From Natronospirales bacterium (GTDB taxonomy: Bacteria; Pseudomonadota; Gammaproteobacteria; Natronospirales; REEB76), in the NCBI GenBank assembly GCA_021792635.1, contig JAJYUH010000008.1, forward strand, positions 1-64,000: 64,000 bases of DNA. The letters are read 5' to 3'. A model generated the notes under the pieces. That model was not told where the DNA came from and ran no database searches. It saw only the letters and a list, made by a program, of their open reading frames with translations. A program made the translations under genes and the position numbers. Of this stretch, positions 26,136 to 37,234 are shown piece after piece (position 1 is the stretch's first letter; the number at the start of each line of letters is the position of its first letter).

Positions 26136-27349
26136 GTCGTTTCCTCCCGTGTCTCTGGTTGGGCGACTTCACGGGTGTCAATGTCGAGATGGGTGACGCG
26201 GAGTTCGGCGGTCATGAGCTTGTGCAGCAGGGTCTGGAACAGGTCGTTCAGCGCGGCGCGCTTTTTCCGGTGGTGGACAAGCTTGCGGTCAATCGTGGCG
26301 AGCGCGTTGGCGATGGCACGTTGTTCTTCCAAAGAGGGGCAGCGAATTGTGAAATTACGAATAACAGTTTGGCTGATATTCGGTTGAGCGCCGCCGTATC
26401 GCCGACTCAGCAATTCAGGGCGGTCGTAAATTAACGAATAACGGAGAAATTCGGAATCAACTTTTTCTGGACTTGTAAAAATTGCGCACACTGCTTGATT
26501 GGTTGCTGCCGCAACTTCAAGAATTGCCGTTTTGCCGACCGTGGCACCATACATTGCTATCAGCAGCGTCCCGGGTTGAAAGAGTTTTGCTGATGAGTGC
26601 CTTAGGCCCTCTGTAGTGATTTTCTCTTCCGTATCCTCGATGTAGCCATCATTCAGTTCACCAGATTTCACCCAAAGAATATCGCCGTTGTAATACTTTG
26701 TTTCCGACCGATTTGGCGTGCCTCCACTCGTCGTTTCGGCAAAATTGCTTAATGTTTCGAATCTCCAACTCCGTGGTATAAGGCCGATTTCGGTGTCCTT
26801 GAGGGGCTCGTTGCGCAGGCCGCGGGTGAAGAGGCGCTGCATGGCGGAGGCTTTGAGGTCGCGGGTGGCGGCGATCAGGCGGTCCTGGGTGGCGATAGTG
26901 CGCTGCACTTTCCACAGCACCGCAGCGATTTTTTTCTGTTCGGGTTTGGGGGGGATGCAGCAATGGATGGGATAAGCTGATTCCCTGTTGAGCCCAGGGA
27001 CAGCACTATGGCTGTTCAGTGCGTCGAGCCCAGCCGTCGATAGCAAGTAGTAAAGAAACAACCAGTTATGATTGCGCTTGTTCTCGACGTAGTACGTCGT
27101 ATCGATGGGCCAGAAATCAGAGTCTGAGAATGCGACTTCGCCGACAGAACCCTTCCGTCCAACGACGATCCCGGGGCCTTTGACGGCCGCGGCATTATGC
27201 TGGCCAACGACGCCGTTGGAGCCATAAACATTGATGCTTCCCGGCAGCCGAGCATGGGCGGGAAGGCCCTTGCCGTATTGCAGGGCGATTTCTTCGCCAA
27301 GTGTTGATGCTCGCCAGTTCGGCGGCAGATCAGGGTCACTCGAAGACAT
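26132..27349 (-). CDS. hsdS: type I restriction-modification specificity subunit S
   Basis: HsdS recognises the bipartite target for methylation and restriction. The 405-residue protein contains two target-recognition domains (one starting LPPNWRASTLGEEIALQYGK, one starting IPRSWRFETLSNFAE). Each is followed by a conserved coiled-coil spacer (PEQKKIAAVLWKVQRTI and LEEQRAIANALATIDRKL). I start at ATG 27349; the longer frame would add a stretch (RHSRESGNP) that is merely the translation of an intergenic repeat. It lies 62 bp after hsdM. Its C-terminal end is duplicated in the fusion ORF at 24799. Confidence 0.93.
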   Translation of the reverse strand: MSSSDPDLPPNWRASTLGEEIALQYGKGLPAHARLPGSINVYGSNGVVGQHNAAAVKGPGIVVGRKGSVGEVAFSDSDFWPIDTTYYVENKRNHNWLFLYYLLSTAGLDALNSHSAVPGLNRESAYPIHCCIPPKPEQKKIAAVLWKVQRTIATQDRLIAATRDLKASAMQRLFTRGLRNEPLKDTEIGLIPRSWRFETLSNFAETTSGGTPNRSETKYYNGDILWVKSGELNDGYIEDTEEKITTEGLRHSSAKLFQPGTLLIAMYGATVGKTAILEVAAATNQAVCAIFTSPEKVDSEFLRYSLIYDRPELLSRRYGGAQPNISQTVIRNFTIRCPSLEEQRAIANALATIDRKLVHHRKKRAALNDLFQTLLHKLMTAELRVTHLDIDTREVAQPETREETT

Positions 27350-27352
27350 TGG

Positions 27353-27372
27353 ATTCCCGCTTTCGCGGGAAT
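27353..27372. repeat. common palindromic repeat (ATTCCCGC...GCGGGAAT)
   Basis: ATTCCCGC (27353-27360) and GCGGGAAT (27365-27372) flank TTTC, immediately 5' of the hsdS start. It is the widespread proteobacterial intergenic hairpin whose translation gives SRESGNP. A related but imperfect copy occurs near 57713-57735. Confidence 0.75.
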
Positions 27373-27411
27373 GACGAAGGGCGTGTGATTTTTGCATCCT
27401 CGCCCCTCACC

Positions 27412-29271
<1,860 letters not shown>

Positions 29272-29342
29272 CGCAACATGCTATATCAAACATATCGTAT
29301 CAAACAAGTTCTTGTAGCCTATTTGGATATACAATGATTGAC

Positions 29343-29402
29343 TCGTTTCGTGAATCGTTTCGTGAATCGTTTCGTGAATCGTTTCATATTACGTTTCAAA
29401 TA
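29343..29402 (+). promoter_or_regulatory. tandem 12-bp repeats in the hsdM-yjjJ divergent promoter region
   Basis: Three exact copies of TCGTTTCGTGAA (29343-29354, 29355-29366, 29367-29378) are followed by two degenerate ones (TCGTTTCATATT and ACGTTTCAAATA). The shared CGTTTC therefore recurs every 12 bp five times. They lie 72-131 bp from the hsdM start and upstream of yjjJ. A likely role is a binding array for the HTH at the HsdM N-terminus or for the YjjJ HTH; this is inference. Confidence 0.7.
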
Positions 29403-29467
29403 TAGACGGCTTTCATATTCAACTCTTTGTTTCTACTTATTTAATTGATGCCTGAAATCGTTTCAAC

Positions 29468-30745
29468 ATGCAAATGACATTACGTCAATACCTGTCCGGG
29501 CGAGGTTCTGTTGCTGCGGGAGAACTGCGCGAGGCGCTGGAGATAAGCGCCGCCACGCTGTCGCGGCTGGTATCGGCCGAACAAGGCGCCGTACTGACCC
29601 TGGGGCATGGCCGCGCGACGCGCTACTGCCTGCCGCGGCTGATACCCGGCTTGCCGGCGCGCCTGCCTGTTTACCGGGTGAATGCAGACGGCCATGCCCT
29701 GCCGGTGGCGAGCTTGATCCCGCTCCAGAACGGCGGGAGCTGGATCGAACCGGCGCGCGGCCGCGGTCACGCCCATGCCGGGTTGCCGCCGGTGATTCAC
29801 GACATGGCACCCGCCGGTTATCTCGGCCGGTATTTTGCGGCTCAGCACCCGGACATCGGACTGCCGGGTCGCTTGCAGGATTGGAATGACGATCACCGCC
29901 TGATCGCGCTCACCCGCCGAGGTGAAGATTGCCCGGGTGATTTGATACTGGGCGAAGAATCCCTGGAGCGCTTTCTTGCCTGGCAGCCAATTGCCGTAAC
30001 TGAAAGTGAATATCCGCGGCTGGCGATTGAATCTGCGACACGCGGTGCAGGTTCGTCGGCTGGTGGCGAACAACCCAAATTCACGGCCTTCCGTGAGGGG
30101 CATCATTACCTGGTGAAATTCACAGCGGATGACGGCTCCCCGTCGGATGTGCGCTGGCGGGATCTGCTGGTATGCGAGACATTAGCGCTCAGCGTGCTGC
30201 GTAGTGCGGGCTTGGCCGTCGCCAAAGCACGTATCGTGGACGTGGGTACACGCCGGTTTCTGGAGCTGCAACGTTTTGACCGCAGCGGCATTCGTGGACG
30301 GCGTGGCGCACTCACACTCGGGCCGCTGGATGATGATCTTTTCGGAAGACGTGATTCATGGAGTGAGGCGGCGGCGCGTCTCACCATGGCGCGCCTCCTG
30401 GGTGCCGATAATGCGCGCCGCACTCGGTTGCTGGAGGCGTTCGGCATCCTGATTGCGAACTCCGACCGCCACTTCGGCAACATCAGTTTTTTTGCTGACG
30501 GCCTGCAAGAGCGCCCACGCCTTGCGCTGGCGCCCGTTTACGACATGCTGCCCATGGCAGCAGCGCCCATAGCGGGGTACCTGCCCGATTTGCCGCCGCC
30601 GCCCGCCGCACCGCCGGTGAAGCTGCTGGATGTCTGGGGCGAGAGCGCCAGTTTGGCGCAGGAATTCTGGCGGCGTATCGCGGAAGACGCGCGCATCAGT
30701 GACGCGTTCCGGCGCCAAGCGTCAGAAAGAGCAACCGCTACCTGA
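29468..30745 (+). CDS. yjjJ: HipA-like kinase of the YjjJ family
   Basis: A 425-residue HipA-domain protein with an N-terminal helix-turn-helix (LEISAATLSRLVSAEQ near 25-45) fused to the kinase, as in YjjJ, and with no separate HipB gene. The kinase shows SSAGGEQPKF (P-loop-like region) near 195, YLVKFTADDGSPSDVRW, ILIANSDRHFGNISFF (catalytic NSDRHFGN) near 330 and LAPVYDMLPM (metal-binding Asp). HipA kinases phosphorylate tRNA synthetases and arrest growth; YjjJ's target is less clear. It starts 68 bp after the 12-bp repeats. Self-repression by its own HTH is plausible. Confidence 0.88.
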   Translation: MQMTLRQYLSGRGSVAAGELREALEISAATLSRLVSAEQGAVLTLGHGRATRYCLPRLIPGLPARLPVYRVNADGHALPVASLIPLQNGGSWIEPARGRGHAHAGLPPVIHDMAPAGYLGRYFAAQHPDIGLPGRLQDWNDDHRLIALTRRGEDCPGDLILGEESLERFLAWQPIAVTESEYPRLAIESATRGAGSSAGGEQPKFTAFREGHHYLVKFTADDGSPSDVRWRDLLVCETLALSVLRSAGLAVAKARIVDVGTRRFLELQRFDRSGIRGRRGALTLGPLDDDLFGRRDSWSEAAARLTMARLLGADNARRTRLLEAFGILIANSDRHFGNISFFADGLQERPRLALAPVYDMLPMAAAPIAGYLPDLPPPPAAPPVKLLDVWGESASLAQEFWRRIAEDARISDAFRRQASERATAT

Positions 30746-30761
30746 CGCTGGGATATTTTTC

Positions 30762-32369
30762 ATGCTGAGCGATGAAGAACTGAAGCGACTGGCCGGCGCC
30801 GCCGCGTTTTCCCGGGGCCGGGGCTACTACGCCGACGGCCGGGTGCGGCTGCTCAAGAGCGGCAAGGCGCAGTTTGAAGCCGAGGCCCAAGGCAACGAGA
30901 CCTACCGCCTGTGGCTGAAGCGTGACGGCAAGGGCTGGCGCTGGGACTGTTCCTGTCCGGCGGCGGACGACGGCGGTTTCTGCAAGCATCTGGTGGCGGC
31001 CGTGCTCCTGTGGCGCGACGGCAATCCTGAACCGCAGACGGAACAGGATGATCTGCTGGATTACCTGCGTATGCAGCCGGCCGAGCGGCTGGCGCTCTGG
31101 CTCAAGCAACTGGCGGACGAGGATACGGACGTGGAGCGCCGCCTGCGCCTGTTCCAGGCGGAGAGTAACCCGGCGCTGCTGAAAAAGACTCTGGGCAGCG
31201 TACTCGGCGTGCGCGGATTTCTGGATTACCGGCGCAGTCTGGATTACGCCCGCCGTCTCGGGCCGGTGATCGCACAACTGGAAACTTCGCTGGCATCATC
31301 CCCCGCCGCGGGCCGGGAGCTGATCGAATATGCGCTCAGGCGGCTTTTGAAAACCTACGCGAACGCCGATGACTCCGCCGGCGCCATCGGCGAGATTCTT
31401 GCGGATTTGGCAAAGCTGCACGGGCGCGCCTGCGCACTCGCGCCCGGCGATGGCCGCGATCTGGCAAAGCAACTATACCGCCTGCAAACCGAAGACCAAT
31501 GGGGGCTATTTTCAGTAGCGGATTATTGGCCAGCACTCGACGGGGCGGGCAAGGCCGAATACGCGCGGCTGATTGCGGCGGAGCTTGAAAAGCTGCCGCC
31601 GAAGCCCGATCCCGATGGACGACATGACAGCGATGCTTTTTACATTCGCCGGCGCGCCGTGGACTATGCCCGTGTGGCACGCGACTTCGGGTTGCTGCTG
31701 CGCGCATTGCAATGGGATCTTTCCAACGGGCACGCCTTTATCGAGCTTGTTGAAGCCTGCCGGGAGTTCAAACGTGAACGCGAGGCTCTGCAATGGGCGG
31801 AACGCGGCGTCAAGAAGTTCCCGAATGAAGCGCGCCTGCGGGACGCGCTCGCCGGATGTCTGGCTGACTCAGGATTAAAGGAGGAGGCGCTGGAACAGCA
31901 TTGGGCGGCTTTCGCTGCGGAACCGGACGAAAAACACTGGGACGCGCTCAAGAAGGCCGCCGCGAAACACTGGCCCGCCTGGCGGACAAAAGCCCTGGAA
32001 GCGCTGGCCGGGCGGCGGGACAGCTACGAGGCGGGGCAGCGCGTGCATTTATTGATGCACGACGGCGATCTGGACGGCGCGTTGGCGGAAGCCCGTGCCC
32101 GGCGCATTGACCCCGAAACCCTGGTGCGCCTCGCCCGGCGTATCGAAAGCTGTGACCGGAAAGCCGCGGGCGAGCTTTATTTGCGCGTGGCGCGCAGCCT
32201 GGCGGAGCATCTGGACTACAAACAGTACCCCCTGTTTACGCGCTACATGCAGCGCATCGCGCGGCTTTTGCCGGAGAGGGAATGGCGCGAATGGTTCGAT
32301 GGATCCCTGGTACAGCATCGCCGCAAAACGCGGCTGATGGAACTGCTCAAGGGCAAGGGCCTGATCTGA
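30762..32369 (+). CDS. SWIM zinc-finger domain protein
   Basis: A 535-residue protein with an N-terminal SWIM finger: WDCSCPAADDGGFCKHLVA gives C-x-C-x(n)-C-x-H near residues 65-82. A long helical repeat-like region follows (many ALE/LAR repeats, for example ALEQHWAAFAAEPDEKHW). SWIM proteins may bind DNA or proteins and often accompany SNF2-type helicases, but none is adjacent. Starting at ATG 30762 places it 17 bp after the yjjJ stop, so the two may share a transcript. Function unknown. Confidence 0.85.
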   Translation: MLSDEELKRLAGAAAFSRGRGYYADGRVRLLKSGKAQFEAEAQGNETYRLWLKRDGKGWRWDCSCPAADDGGFCKHLVAAVLLWRDGNPEPQTEQDDLLDYLRMQPAERLALWLKQLADEDTDVERRLRLFQAESNPALLKKTLGSVLGVRGFLDYRRSLDYARRLGPVIAQLETSLASSPAAGRELIEYALRRLLKTYANADDSAGAIGEILADLAKLHGRACALAPGDGRDLAKQLYRLQTEDQWGLFSVADYWPALDGAGKAEYARLIAAELEKLPPKPDPDGRHDSDAFYIRRRAVDYARVARDFGLLLRALQWDLSNGHAFIELVEACREFKREREALQWAERGVKKFPNEARLRDALAGCLADSGLKEEALEQHWAAFAAEPDEKHWDALKKAAAKHWPAWRTKALEALAGRRDSYEAGQRVHLLMHDGDLDGALAEARARRIDPETLVRLARRIESCDRKAAGELYLRVARSLAEHLDYKQYPLFTRYMQRIARLLPEREWREWFDGSLVQHRRKTRLMELLKGKGLI

Positions 32370-32406
32370 CAAACCAGACAAAATGAAACCCGATCCGTGT
32401 CATAAG

Positions 32407-32646
32407 TCAGATCGTTTTGCCTGACGCTGTCTGTTGCAAACGTTCCGCCAGCCATACCTTGATGATGGATTGGCGCGTAACTCCCAACCGGCTTGCCTCT
32501 CTGTCGAGCGAGGCAATCATCCACGCCGGAAAATCCACATTCACTCTTTTTTGCTCCTGATTGAGACGCTTGGCCCTGGACATATCCAACGCCGCAGCCA
32601 CGCCTTTGCCGGCATCAAACGTCTGATCAAATTTCCTGGCTTTCAT
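32407..32646 (-). CDS. brnA: BrnA family antitoxin
   Basis: The antitoxin of a BrnT-BrnA type II module, 79 residues from ATG 32646 (MKARKFDQTFDAGKGVAAA). It has the ribbon-helix-helix-like DNA-binding C-terminal half VNVDFPAWMIASLDREASRL-GVTRQSIIK. It overlaps the toxin end by 20 bp, the normal order toxin-then-antitoxin for this family. BrnA neutralises BrnT and represses the operon. A palindrome sits at the toxin start. Confidence 0.85.
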   Translation of the reverse strand: MKARKFDQTFDAGKGVAAALDMSRAKRLNQEQKRVNVDFPAWMIASLDREASRLGVTRQSIIKVWLAERLQQTASGKTI

Positions 32647-32896
32647 ACCATGCCACCTCCTCTGCCCGCGATCTGCGGACAGAAATAATCCGTATCTTGT
32701 CACCGCGGTAGGTGAACACGCCGGACCAGTGTTGATCGTCAATTTTCCCGATCACCAGAAATCTCGGCTCATCCCGGGTTTTTGCGGGTATCTCCAGCAC
32801 ATATGGGTCGTCCCACAGTCTCTGCGCCTCGACAAAATCAAGGCCATGTTTGGCGCGATTGGATCGGCTTTTGGCCGGGTCGTACTCAAAATCCAT
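32627..32896 (-). CDS. brnT: BrnT family toxin
   Basis: An 89-residue BrnT toxin: a RelE-fold ribonuclease known to block translation. Conserved marks are FEYDPAKSRSNRAKHGLDF at the N-terminus, FLVIGKIDDQHWSGVFTYRG in the middle, and the C-terminal IRIISVRRSRAEEVAWYE with the catalytic arginine-rich strand. The gene is the first of a two-gene operon with brnA. Transcription begins in a very AT-rich segment just upstream. Confidence 0.88.
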   Translation of the reverse strand: MDFEYDPAKSRSNRAKHGLDFVEAQRLWDDPYVLEIPAKTRDEPRFLVIGKIDDQHWSGVFTYRGDKIRIISVRRSRAEEVAWYESQEI

Positions 32897-32899
32897 TAT

Positions 32900-32916
32900 G
32901 GTATATAAAATATACC
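32900..32916 (-). promoter_or_regulatory. palindromic operator at the brnT start
   Basis: GGTATAT (32900-32906) and ATATACC (32910-32916) form a 7-bp inverted repeat over AAA, 4 bp from the brnT start codon. AT-rich -10-like sequences lie within and beside it. It is a good candidate for the BrnA or BrnTA autoregulatory site. Confidence 0.65.
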
Positions 32917-32987
32917 TTATTTAAGTAGCGATCAAGCTGGCATTATCGCCCGTAATCGGCTCAGCGGGGTCAATCCGGCCATGCCGC

Positions 32988-34433
32988 TCAAACCATCCAC
33001 AGTTTCATGAAGTCCGGGACCGGTGTGGCTTCCAGTTTCTTCTGGTCTGCACACAGGGTCTGGATGGCCTCGCACTGCCGTGGCGGCAGGCGGCCGGCGA
33101 TGGCTCGCTCGAATTTCCTGACCAGCACCGGAATGCCTTCGGCGCGGCGCCGGCGGTGGCCGATGGGGAATTCCACCGCCACGCGCTCGCTCCTGGAACC
33201 ATCCTTGTAGAACACCCGCACGGCGTTGCCGATGTAGCGCTTGGCTGGGTCGTAATAATCCTTGGTGAACTGCGGGTTCTCGCACACCTCCATTTTTGCT
33301 CGCAGGCCGTCAATGCGCGGATCGGCGGCTACCCGGTCTTCGTAATCCTCGGCCGTGAGCCGGCCGAATATGAGCGGCACAGCCGTCATGTACTGGATAC
33401 AGTGGTCGCGGTCGGCGGGATTCGAAAGCGGGCCGGTCTTGTCAATGATGCGCACGCCCGGTTCCTGGGTTTCGATCACGATTTTCTCGACCTGGTCCAG
33501 TCTGTCCCTGACCTGCGGGTGGAGCTGCATGGCGCATTCCACCGCGGTCTGGGCGTGGAACTCCGCCGGATAGGAAATCTTGAAGAGCACGTTCTCCATC
33601 ACATAACTGCCATAAGCGCGCTGGAATTTGAAAGGCTGGCCCTTGAACAGCACGTCGTAGAAACCCCAGGTCTTGGCCGAGAGCGCCGTGGGATAGCCCA
33701 TCTCGCCGGTGAGTGCGATCAGCGCCAGGCGCACCGCGCGGCTGGTGGCGTCGCCCGCCGCCCAGCTCTTGCGCGAGCCGGTGTTGGGCGCATGCCGGTA
33801 GGTGCGCAGCGCGCCGCCGTCAATGAACGCGTGCGACACGGCGTTGAGCACCTGTTCGCGCGTGCCGCCCAAAAGCGCCGTGACCACGGCGGTGGACGCC
33901 ACGCGTACCAGCAGCACGTGATCCAGGCCCACGCGGTTGAAGGAATTCTCCAGCGCCAGCACCCCCTGGATTTCGTGGGCCTTGATCATGGCGGTGAGCA
34001 CCGCCTGCATGTTCAACGGTGCTTTCCCTGCCGCCGCGTTACGGCGCGAGAGGTAATCGGCCGCTGCGAGGATGCCGCCCAGGTTGTCGGAAGGATGCCC
34101 CCACTCGGCCGCCAGCCAGGTGTCATTGAAATCCAGCCAGCGGATCATGGCGCCGATATTGAAGGCCGCCTGCACCGGTTCCAATTCAAACGAAGTGCCG
34201 GGCACCCGCGCACCGCCCGGGAGCGTCGCCCCCGGCACCACCGGGCCCAGCAGTTTGGTGCAGGCCGGATAGTTGAGCGCCAGCATGCCGCAGGCGAGCG
34301 TATCCATGAAACAGTAACGCGCGGTCTCGTAGGCTTCGCTGCTCCTGATCTGATAATCGAGAACGTAGTCGCTGATGTCGGTCAGCACCTTCTCGGGATC
34401 GGGGCGTTCGGCGGATTTCAAATCATGGGACAT
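32988..34433 (-). CDS. prpD: 2-methylcitrate dehydratase (MmgE/PrpD family)
   Basis: PrpD dehydrates 2-methylcitrate in the methylcitrate cycle for propionyl-CoA use. The 481-residue protein has [37 protein letters not shown] near 105, [20 protein letters not shown], and [15 protein letters not shown]. The start is ATG 34433, preceded by GGAGG; the longer frame has no such site. It lies downstream of prpB and prpC, all on the minus strand, with about 100-bp gaps. Confidence 0.94.
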   Translation of the reverse strand: MSHDLKSAERPDPEKVLTDISDYVLDYQIRSSEAYETARYCFMDTLACGMLALNYPACTKLLGPVVPGATLPGGARVPGTSFELEPVQAAFNIGAMIRWLDFNDTWLAAEWGHPSDNLGGILAAADYLSRRNAAAGKAPLNMQAVLTAMIKAHEIQGVLALENSFNRVGLDHVLLVRVASTAVVTALLGGTREQVLNAVSHAFIDGGALRTYRHAPNTGSRKSWAAGDATSRAVRLALIALTGEMGYPTALSAKTWGFYDVLFKGQPFKFQRAYGSYVMENVLFKISYPAEFHAQTAVECAMQLHPQVRDRLDQVEKIVIETQEPGVRIIDKTGPLSNPADRDHCIQYMTAVPLIFGRLTAEDYEDRVAADPRIDGLRAKMEVCENPQFTKDYYDPAKRYIGNAVRVFYKDGSRSERVAVEFPIGHRRRRAEGIPVLVRKFERAIAGRLPPRQCEAIQTLCADQKKLEATPVPDFMKLWMV

Positions 34434-34540
34434 TTTGCTTCCTCCGGTCGCAAAAGAGTGGGCGGGGGGCACGAAGACCGGAAAGGTTTTACCTCTTTCC
34501 TCTTTCTCCTTATCGCTCACGCCTCACCCGGCGCAGCGAA

Positions 34541-35674
34541 TTATTTACGCTCCCGCAACGGCACCCACGCCTGTTTTTCCGGACCGGTGTAATCGGCCAT
34601 GGGGCGGATCAGCCGGTTATTGGCCCGCTGCTCCATGATGTGGGCGCTCCAGCCCGTGGTGCGCGCACACACAAATATGGGCGTGAACAGTTTCGTGGGG
34701 ATGCCCATGAAGTGATACACGCTGGCGCTGTAGAAATCCAGGTTGGGAAACAGTTTCTTCTCGTTCCACATGATTTCCTCGATGCGCCCGGAGATCGGGT
34801 AAAGCTGTTTCTTGTCGCCGGTTTCCTCCGCAAGCCTGCGCGACCATTCTTTGATCACCACGTTGCGCGGGTCATGGTCACGGTACACGCGGTGGCCGAA
34901 ACCCATAATGAGCTTCTTTTCCGCCAGCATCTTTTGCAATCCTTTGCCGGCTGCCTCCGGGTTTTTGAATTTAGAGATCAGCTCGTAAGCCGCCTCGTTG
35001 GCGCCGCCGTGCAGCGGGCCGCGCAGCGTGCCGATGCCGGCCACGATCGCCGAGTGAAAGTCGGAAAGCGTGGCGGTGCACACGCGCGCCGCGAAGGTGG
35101 AAGCATTGAACTCGTGCTCGGCGTACAGGATCAGCGACACGTCCATGGCGCGTACGTGCACCTTGTCCGGCTTCTTGCCGTGCATCAGCCGCAGGAAATG
35201 CGCTGCGACAGAGTCCTCATCCGTGGCGGTCTTGATGCGTTTTCCGGAATGCGCGTAATGAAACCAGTAGAGCAGGATACCGGGCAGGATGGCCACCAGC
35301 CGGTCGGCTGCGTCGCGCTGCCGATCAAAGCCCTGCTCGGGTTCGATGTTGCCGAGAAAAGAGACGCCGGTACGCAGCACGTCCATGGGGTGGGTTTCCC
35401 CGGGAATCGCCTCCAGCAGCTTGCGCAACGGCTTGGGTACTTCGCGCAGCTTGCGCAATTTCCTGCGGTAGGCGGTCAACGTCTTCCGGTCGGGCAGCCT
35501 GCCATAATGCAGCAGGTAAGCCACTTCCTCGAAGGTCGCGTGTCCTGCCAGATCGTAGATGTCGTAGCCGCGATAGGTCAGGCCCACGCCTTCCTTGCCC
35601 ACGGTGGAGATGGCGGTTTCGCCGGCGGTAATGCCGGCGAGTCCGCCGGGTTTCTTGACTGCTGTATCTGCCAT
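34541..35674 (-). CDS. prpC: 2-methylcitrate synthase
   Basis: PrpC joins propionyl-CoA to oxaloacetate. The 377-residue citrate-synthase-fold protein has [36 protein letters not shown] (substrate His), [19 protein letters not shown] (His in GFGHRVY) and catalytic Asp in [16 protein letters not shown]. The [11 protein letters not shown] loop distinguishes it from ordinary citrate synthase together with its neighbours. Ribosome-binding AAGGAGA precedes ATG 35674. Confidence 0.95.
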   Translation of the reverse strand: MADTAVKKPGGLAGITAGETAISTVGKEGVGLTYRGYDIYDLAGHATFEEVAYLLHYGRLPDRKTLTAYRRKLRKLREVPKPLRKLLEAIPGETHPMDVLRTGVSFLGNIEPEQGFDRQRDAADRLVAILPGILLYWFHYAHSGKRIKTATDEDSVAAHFLRLMHGKKPDKVHVRAMDVSLILYAEHEFNASTFAARVCTATLSDFHSAIVAGIGTLRGPLHGGANEAAYELISKFKNPEAAGKGLQKMLAEKKLIMGFGHRVYRDHDPRNVVIKEWSRRLAEETGDKKQLYPISGRIEEIMWNEKKLFPNLDFYSASVYHFMGIPTKLFTPIFVCARTTGWSAHIMEQRANNRLIRPMADYTGPEKQAWVPLRERK

Positions 35675-35758
35675 GGTTTTTCTCCTTCACGTATCCGCAC
35701 TTTGCGGGAGCGGCCTCTCGCCGCGATTCGTTTGCACGGCCGCAAGCCGCCCCTGCGA

Positions 35759-36637
35759 TTATTTCCTGAATAACTCGTCGAGCTTCTTTTCATAGCTCAG
35801 ATAATCAAGCACCTCATACAACTCTCCACGGGTCTGCATGAGCTCCAGCACTTCCTTCTGCGTGCCATGCCGGCGCAGCGCGCCATATATCATCTCCGCC
35901 GCCCTGCTCATGGCGCGAAACGCGGACAACGGATACAGCGCCAGACGCACACCGGCATCCGCCAGTTCTTTGGTGGTGAACAGCGGCGTCTTGCCGAACT
36001 CGGTGATGTTGGCGAGTACCGGCACTTTCACCGCCCGGGTGAACTGTTTGTATTCATCCAGCGTGGCGAGCGCCTCGGCGAAAATCATGTCGGCGCCCGC
36101 CTCCGCGTACTGGAGTGCGCGGTGCACCGCCGCTTGCTGCCCCTCCACGGCGTGTGCGTCGGTGCGTGCCATGATGACGAACCTGGGATCGCTGCGTCCG
36201 TCCACCGCGGATTTGATGCGGTCGCACATTTCGCCGGCGTCCACCAGCTCCTTGCCGGGGCGGTGGCCGCAGCGCTTGGCCGCCACCTGGTCCTCGAGGT
36301 GCAGGCCGGCGGCGCCGGCGCGGATCATTTCCTTCACGCTGCGCGCGATGTTGAAGGCCGCGCCCCAGCCGGTATCGGCGTCCACCAGGAGCGGCAGGCG
36401 CGTAGCGCCGGTGATACGGCGGATATCCTCGCAGACATCGTTGAGCGTGGTGATGCCGAGGTCCGGCAGGCCGAAGGAGGCGTTGGCCACGCCCGCACCG
36501 GAAAGATAGAGCGCCCTGAAGCCGGCACGTTCCGCCAAAAGCGCGCAGTAGGCGTTGACGGCGCCCACCACCTGCAGCGGGCGTTCGACATCGAGCGCGG
36601 ACCAGAGCCGTGCGCCGGCGGAATCGGGTTGGACCAT
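35759..36637 (-). CDS. prpB: methylisocitrate lyase
   Basis: PrpB splits 2-methylisocitrate to pyruvate and succinate. The 292-residue isocitrate-lyase-superfamily protein carries [60 protein letters not shown] (the KRCGH catalytic-cysteine motif) and [11 protein letters not shown] start at ATG 36637 with AAGGA 6 nt upstream. It is followed by prpC and prpD. No prpR or acnD/prpF is seen in the window. Confidence 0.95.
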   Translation of the reverse strand: MVQPDSAGARLWSALDVERPLQVVGAVNAYCALLAERAGFRALYLSGAGVANASFGLPDLGITTLNDVCEDIRRITGATRLPLLVDADTGWGAAFNIARSVKEMIRAGAAGLHLEDQVAAKRCGHRPGKELVDAGEMCDRIKSAVDGRSDPRFVIMARTDAHAVEGQQAAVHRALQYAEAGADMIFAEALATLDEYKQFTRAVKVPVLANITEFGKTPLFTTKELADAGVRLALYPLSAFRAMSRAAEMIYGALRRHGTQKEVLELMQTRGELYEVLDYLSYEKKLDELFRK

Positions 36638-36717
36638 GGGGTGTCCTTGCATGCTTGCAAACCGGGGTGGGCGGGAGCCGGTATTTTACCGACTTGGCGG
36701 AACCGCGTCACAGCAGC

Positions 36718-36978
36718 TTAACGGCGGTACACCTCGCGGCGGTGACCGACTTTCACGATCACCACGCAGATGTCAGCGTCGTTCACGGTATAAAGGATGC
36801 GGTAATTGCCTTGCCGCAGCCGGTATTTGTCTTCGCCACTCAGTTTCTCGGTGCCGGGCGGTCTCGGGTCTTTCGCGAGCGTCCGCATGCGTGCCAGTAT
36901 GCGCTTCAGGTCGGGGTTGGGAATGGTGCGGAGGTCCTTGGCGACGGACTTCTTGAAGACAAGTTTACAGCTTGCCAT
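36718..36978 (-). CDS. relE: RelE/ParE family toxin
   Basis: An 86-residue RelE-fold mRNA interferase-like toxin: KLVFKKSVAKDLRTIPNPDL, then PRPPGTEKLSG, KYRLRQGNYRILYTVND (the YRILY strand typical of RelE) and VIVKVGHRREVYRR with the conserved GHRxxVY end. It follows its antitoxin gene with a 14-bp overlap. It could be called ParE-type, but the C-terminal GHR-VY pattern suits RelE. Confidence 0.88.
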   Translation of the reverse strand: MASCKLVFKKSVAKDLRTIPNPDLKRILARMRTLAKDPRPPGTEKLSGEDKYRLRQGNYRILYTVNDADICVVIVKVGHRREVYRR

Positions 36979-37195
36979 GCGCCTTCAGGTCTTTGAGCAA
37001 CTGCTCGTAAGTCAGCACAGGCTCGGCAACCCGGTCCTCGAAGGCGGCCAAATCCGCTGCGTCTTCCACCAGTGACTGGCGCACCAGCTCGTTCACCAGC
37101 TCGGAGATGGGCCGGTGAGTGCTGGCGGCCTTGAGACGCAGGGCCCGGTGCAAGTCCGGGTCCAGATAAATGGTGGCACGGGTGGTCTCGCTCAT
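36965..37195 (-). CDS. ribbon-helix-helix antitoxin of the RelE-type toxin
   Basis: A 76-residue antitoxin with an N-terminal ribbon-helix-helix (ATIYLDPDLHRALRLKAAST, ISELVNELVRQSL) and an acidic C-terminal toxin-binding tail (AAFEDRVAEPVLTYEQLLKD). It precedes relE in one transcript with overlapping ends. RelB/CopG-like. It should bind and repress its own promoter. Confidence 0.85.
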   Translation of the reverse strand: MSETTRATIYLDPDLHRALRLKAASTHRPISELVNELVRQSLVEDAADLAAFEDRVAEPVLTYEQLLKDLKAHGKL

Positions 37196-37234
37196 GCAGA
37201 CAGTTTGGCGCCTTGCCGCTTTAGCGTCAAGACG

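Noticed and set aside
29343-29402. Possible CRISPR-like array from the regular 12-bp repeats
   Set aside because: The repeats are contiguous with no spacers and only 12 bp long; no cas gene is near.
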